From CAZCEC01 sp964497615 (GTDB lineage: Bacteria > Chloroflexota > Anaerolineae > Anaerolineales > UBA6663), in assembly GCA_964497615.1 (NCBI GenBank), contig CAZCEC010000003.1, positions 62,001 through 126,000 of the forward strand: a DNA stretch of 64,000 nt, given 5' to 3'. The notes beneath the pieces were generated by a model. The model ran no database searches. It was not told where the DNA came from and was given only the letters and a program-made list of their open reading frames with translations. Position numbers and translations under genes: made by a program. Below are positions 61,460-64,000 of this stretch, piece after piece (position 1 is the stretch's first letter; each line of letters begins with the position of its first letter).

Positions 61460-61945
61460 CTATCCACGCCTCGCCCGGCTCATGGCTCGGTCCATCTCTC
61501 GCTGGCTGTCGCGCTCGGCGATGGCCTGTCGCTTGTCATACTGCTTCTTGCCTTTGGCCAGGGCGATCTCCAGCTTGGCGCGGCCCTTGCTCAGATACAT
61601 CTTAAGCGGCACGATGGCGTAGCCCTTCAACTTGACCTTGTCCGCCAGCTTGGCGATCTCCTTTTTGTGCAGCAGCAGCTTGCGGGGGCGGAGGGGGTCG
61701 TGGTTCTGCCGCGCGGCGGCGTCGTAGGTCGAAATGTGGGCGTTCAGCAGAAAGAGTTCGCTGCCTTGCGCCTGCACATACGCTTCGCGGATCTGCACTT
61801 GTCCGTTGCGGACCGACTTGATCTCCGTGCCGGCCAGGACAATTCCGGCTTCGAAGCGGTCCTCCAGGAAGTAGTCGTGGCTGGCCTTGCGGTTCATGGC
61901 CACCACCTTATCGTTTGACTGCTGTTCTGGCTGCGTTTTCGGCAT
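61460..61945 (-). CDS. smpB: SsrA-binding protein SmpB
   Basis: 161 residues from the ATG at 61945; the frame is open upstream without family sequence. SmpB motifs: ASHDYFLEDRFEAGIVLAGT, EIKSVRNGQVQIREAYVQAQ, LLLHKKEIAKLADKVKLKGY, AIVPLKMYLSKGRAKLEIAL and the basic tail GKKQYDKRQAIAERDSQREM ending RARRG. It delivers tmRNA to stalled ribosomes; its proximity to ssrA fits. Confidence 0.97.
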   Translation of the reverse strand: MPKTQPEQQSNDKVVAMNRKASHDYFLEDRFEAGIVLAGTEIKSVRNGQVQIREAYVQAQGSELFLLNAHISTYDAAARQNHDPLRPRKLLLHKKEIAKLADKVKLKGYAIVPLKMYLSKGRAKLEIALAKGKKQYDKRQAIAERDSQREMDRAMSRARRG

Positions 61946-61982
61946 TTGGTTCTCGGTGGCTTGATGTACAGCGCAATCCGCG

Positions 61983-63235
61983 CTAGGGCAGGGGCCTCGC
62001 CGGCAACTGCCCCAATGAGACGGCGGCCAAATCCCGCAGCACTGATACCGCGTAGGCCATCTGGGCATCGGCGCCGTCGCCAGCCGGCTCGATAGGATAA
62101 GTTGGCGGCAATCCGCTCGATTCCAGATCGCGCCGGGCGGGGGTGTACCAGCGATAGGCCGTTACGTGCAGGCTCGATCCATCCGACAGGTCATACACCA
62201 ACTGTACCGAGCCCTTGCCATAAGTTGCCTGGCCCACCAGCGGCGCGCGGCCCCGGTCCAGCAGCGCCCCGGCAACGATCTCCGCGGCGCTGGCCGTGTT
62301 CTGGTTGACCAGGACGACCAGCGGCGCGCTGGCTGCCGCCGCGTCCGTGCTGGGCGCGTTGTAGGTCTTCTCTGGTGCGGTGCGTTGGGTCTCGTACATC
62401 ACCACACCGCCATCGAGAAAGNNNNNNNNNNATCCACGGCCGCCTCCAGAATGCCGCCGCCGTTGTCCCGCAGGTCCAGGATGTAGCGGGTAACGCCCTG
62501 CGCCTCCAGCTCCTCAATCGCCTGCGCCACCTCACCGGCGGTGCGCCCGCTGAAGCGGCTGATGGCAATTACACCCACCGTTGGGTCGTCCGGCCAGGTC
62601 CGCCATAAGGTGGACGGTATCTCAAATCGCTCCCGGCGGACGGTGATGGTCGCCACGTCGCCCGTGGCATGCCGCAATGTCAAATCCAGGGTCGTATCGA
62701 TCAGGCCCCGGATCAGCGCGGTTGCGGCTCCGACCGTTGTCCCGGCAGGCACGGGCGCACCGTCCACAGACAGCAGTACATCGCCCTCCGCGACGCCCGC
62801 CCTGGCTGCCGGGGACTCACGGTAGGGCGACAGCACGATTTCGCCCGCCTCATTCGTGCCAATCGTCACGCCGATCCCGCCGTACTCGCCGGCCAGGTCC
62901 TGCGAGGCCAACTCGTGGGCCTGCGGCTCGACAAACACGGTGTAAGGGTCGCCCACGGCCGTCACAAGACCCCGGATGGCCCCATACTCCAAGGTGCGGT
63001 CATCCGGCAGATCGCCGATGAAGTGAGCCTCCAGCAGCAGCCGCGCTTCCGCCAGGATGGGGTAGCGCTCACCCTCGCTGGCCCCTGCCAATTGCCGCCA
63101 CCAATCGCGATCAGTCGTGGCCGCCCGCACAACGTAGCCGGCGCCAAACGCCAGAGAGAGAAAAATGATGTTGACGACCGCGAACACGCCCAACGATACC
63201 CAACGCCCGCGCCGGCTGCCGTCATTCGCCGACAT
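61983..63235 (-). CDS. S41-family C-terminal processing protease (CtpA-like), interrupted by a gap
   Basis: Starts at the ATG at 63235 (MSANDGSRRGRW), with an N-terminal membrane helix (VFAVVNIIFLSLAFGAGYVV), so it works outside the membrane. A PDZ domain (GGIGVTIGTNEAGEIVLSPY, AGVAEGDVLLSVDGAPV) precedes the protease core: RYILDLRDNGGGILEAAVD, the Ser in NQNTASAAEIVAGALLDRG, and the Lys in TYGKGSVQLVYDL. The 10-N run (62422-62431) breaks the frame: it should hold 11 (or 8) bases for the family sequence to continue as FLDGGVVMY. The stop of the LCP gene overlaps the start. Confidence 0.88.
62422..62431. other. Assembly gap (10 N) inside the S41 protease gene
   Basis: Ten N bases; the flanks are both coding but in frames that do not join across 10 bases, so the true gap length differs. 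Confidence 0.9.
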
Positions 63236-64000
63236 TGAATTGCTCCAGAACTGGCACAATCGCCTCCATGTTCGGCAGCAGCACTTGGGCGCCGTCCGCC
63301 AACCGCGTATTGGTTACCATATTGCCTTCGATTACCCAAGACTGTATGTTGCTGGTGTCTATCTGCGGACCCAGGCAGCCCAACAACGCCAGGTCCTCCA
63401 GGCTCAAATTGGTACGCGCGGCCCCAATGAGTGTTTGGGTCAGCGCGGGCAGGAACGGGATCGTTAGCGGCGACAGCAGCTTGTTGCGCACCGCAAACAG
63501 GACCTGCTGCTGCCGGCGCATGCGCTGGAAGTCGCTGCTATCGTGCCGAATGCGGGCGTAAATCAGCGCCGTAGCGCCGTCCATGTGGACCTGGCCGGCG
63601 GGAAAGTCAATGGCAATCGTGCCGGAGCCATCGCGCAGGGGGTAGCGGCCGTCGTGGATGGGCGCCGGTATGTTGATGTCAATGCCCCCAATGGCGTCAA
63701 TGCCCTGCTCGAAGGCCGCGAAGCTCACCACCACATGGCGGTCCACCCGCAGCCCCAGGGTATTTGCGAACACGGCCTCCAACTCTCCCGGTCCGCCGCC
63801 GGCCGCCCCGTACAGTTCGCCATAGTGGTAGGCTGTGTTGATGCGCCCCTCGGGCACCTGGGACAGGTTGGGCAATTGCACCCATAAGTCGCGCGGCACG
63901 GAGAGCAGGTTGGCGCTCTTAGCCGCAAAGTTGACGCCTGCCAGAATGAGGGTATCGGCCCGGGCCGCCCGATAGTAGTTGTTGTTGAAGCCGTCAATCC
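63222..64000 (-). CDS. LytR-CpsA-Psr (LCP) family protein, 5' end outside the window
   Basis: C-terminal ~259 residues are present; the gene continues beyond 64000. LCP signatures: RAARADTLILAGVNFAAKSA, LLSVPRDLWVQLPN, NTAYHYGELYGAAGGGPGEL, HVVVSFAAFEQGIDAIGGID and LIYARIRHDSSDFQRMRRQQ. LCP enzymes attach anionic polymers or glycans to peptidoglycan or proteins. The catalytic Arg set lies in these motifs. Its stop overlaps the S41 protease start by 14 bp. Confidence 0.92.
   Translation of the reverse strand, partial: IDGFNNNYYRAARADTLILAGVNFAAKSANLLSVPRDLWVQLPNLSQVPEGRINTAYHYGELYGAAGGGPGELEAVFANTLGLRVDRHVVVSFAAFEQGIDAIGGIDINIPAPIHDGRYPLRDGSGTIAIDFPAGQVHMDGATALIYARIRHDSSDFQRMRRQQQVLFAVRNKLLSPLTIPFLPALTQTLIGAARTNLSLEDLALLGCLGPQIDTSNIQSWVIEGNMVTNTRLADGAQVLLPNMEAIVPVLEQFNVGE

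Overview
The window is a single high-GC bacterial chromosomal segment, split by three 10-N placeholder gaps (23493-23502, 43424-43433, 62422-62431). Gene content points to a Chloroflexota bacterium, probably Anaerolineae-like. The clues are lipoproteins with long Pro/Thr-rich linkers, an archaeal/fungal-type aspartate-semialdehyde dehydrogenase, a GDE-type glycogen debranching enzyme, a PurS-like extension on PurL, a SUF system with SufU and SufR, and many sigma-70-like promoters whose -10 box lies only 6-10 nt before the start codon. The phylum is an inference; no 16S rRNA gene is present.

Layout. 1-1.5 kb: rplU-rpmA-rpmE operon (minus strand) in which L31 carries an RNA polymerase alpha-CTD-like domain. 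1.5-5 kb: tRNA-Glu(CUC), an orphan PD-(D/E)XK-like protein, an MFS gene remnant, a two-domain cyclophilin lipoprotein and an SDR. 5-10.3 kb: PucR regulator, then an attenuator with a Met/Thr-rich leader peptide in front of aspartate kinase, a methyltransferase and asd. 10.3-16 kb: DUF3048 lipoprotein, glycogen debranching enzyme, FabL-like reductase, receiver-DUF309 fusion and a Pro/Thr-rich membrane protein. 16-22 kb: a three-gene orphan antiporter-like membrane module and two GT4 glycosyltransferases. 22-27.4 kb: coiled-coil protein, broken selB, and pgeF-yggS-yggT-yggU.

27.4-38 kb: purine operon purL-Q-C-F-D-M-N-guaB, with almost every stop overlapping the next start. 38-43.2 kb: thioredoxin-fold lipoprotein plus CopC, an ABC-F ATPase preceded by a uORF and intrinsic terminator, and an ABC exporter. 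43.2-43.8 kb: gene-poor stretch with small palindromes and a strong orphan promoter. 43.8-48 kb: YbaK deacylase, Dpp-type permease pair, beta-helix protein and zinc-ribbon membrane protein. 48-55 kb: divergent sufR-sufT and sufC-B-D-S-U-Rieske. 55-60 kb: ligA, an alpha-oxoamine synthase and an RlmI-like methyltransferase. 60-64 kb: tmRNA, lipoprotein, smpB, S41 protease and a partial LCP protein.

The most striking observations are regulatory. Two attenuation-type leaders (before lysC and before an ABC-F gene) look ribosome-controlled, and at least eight transcripts appear leaderless. The L31-alphaCTD fusion is the most unusual protein architecture. All functional statements rest on reading the sequence and family knowledge; no database search or RNA folding was run.
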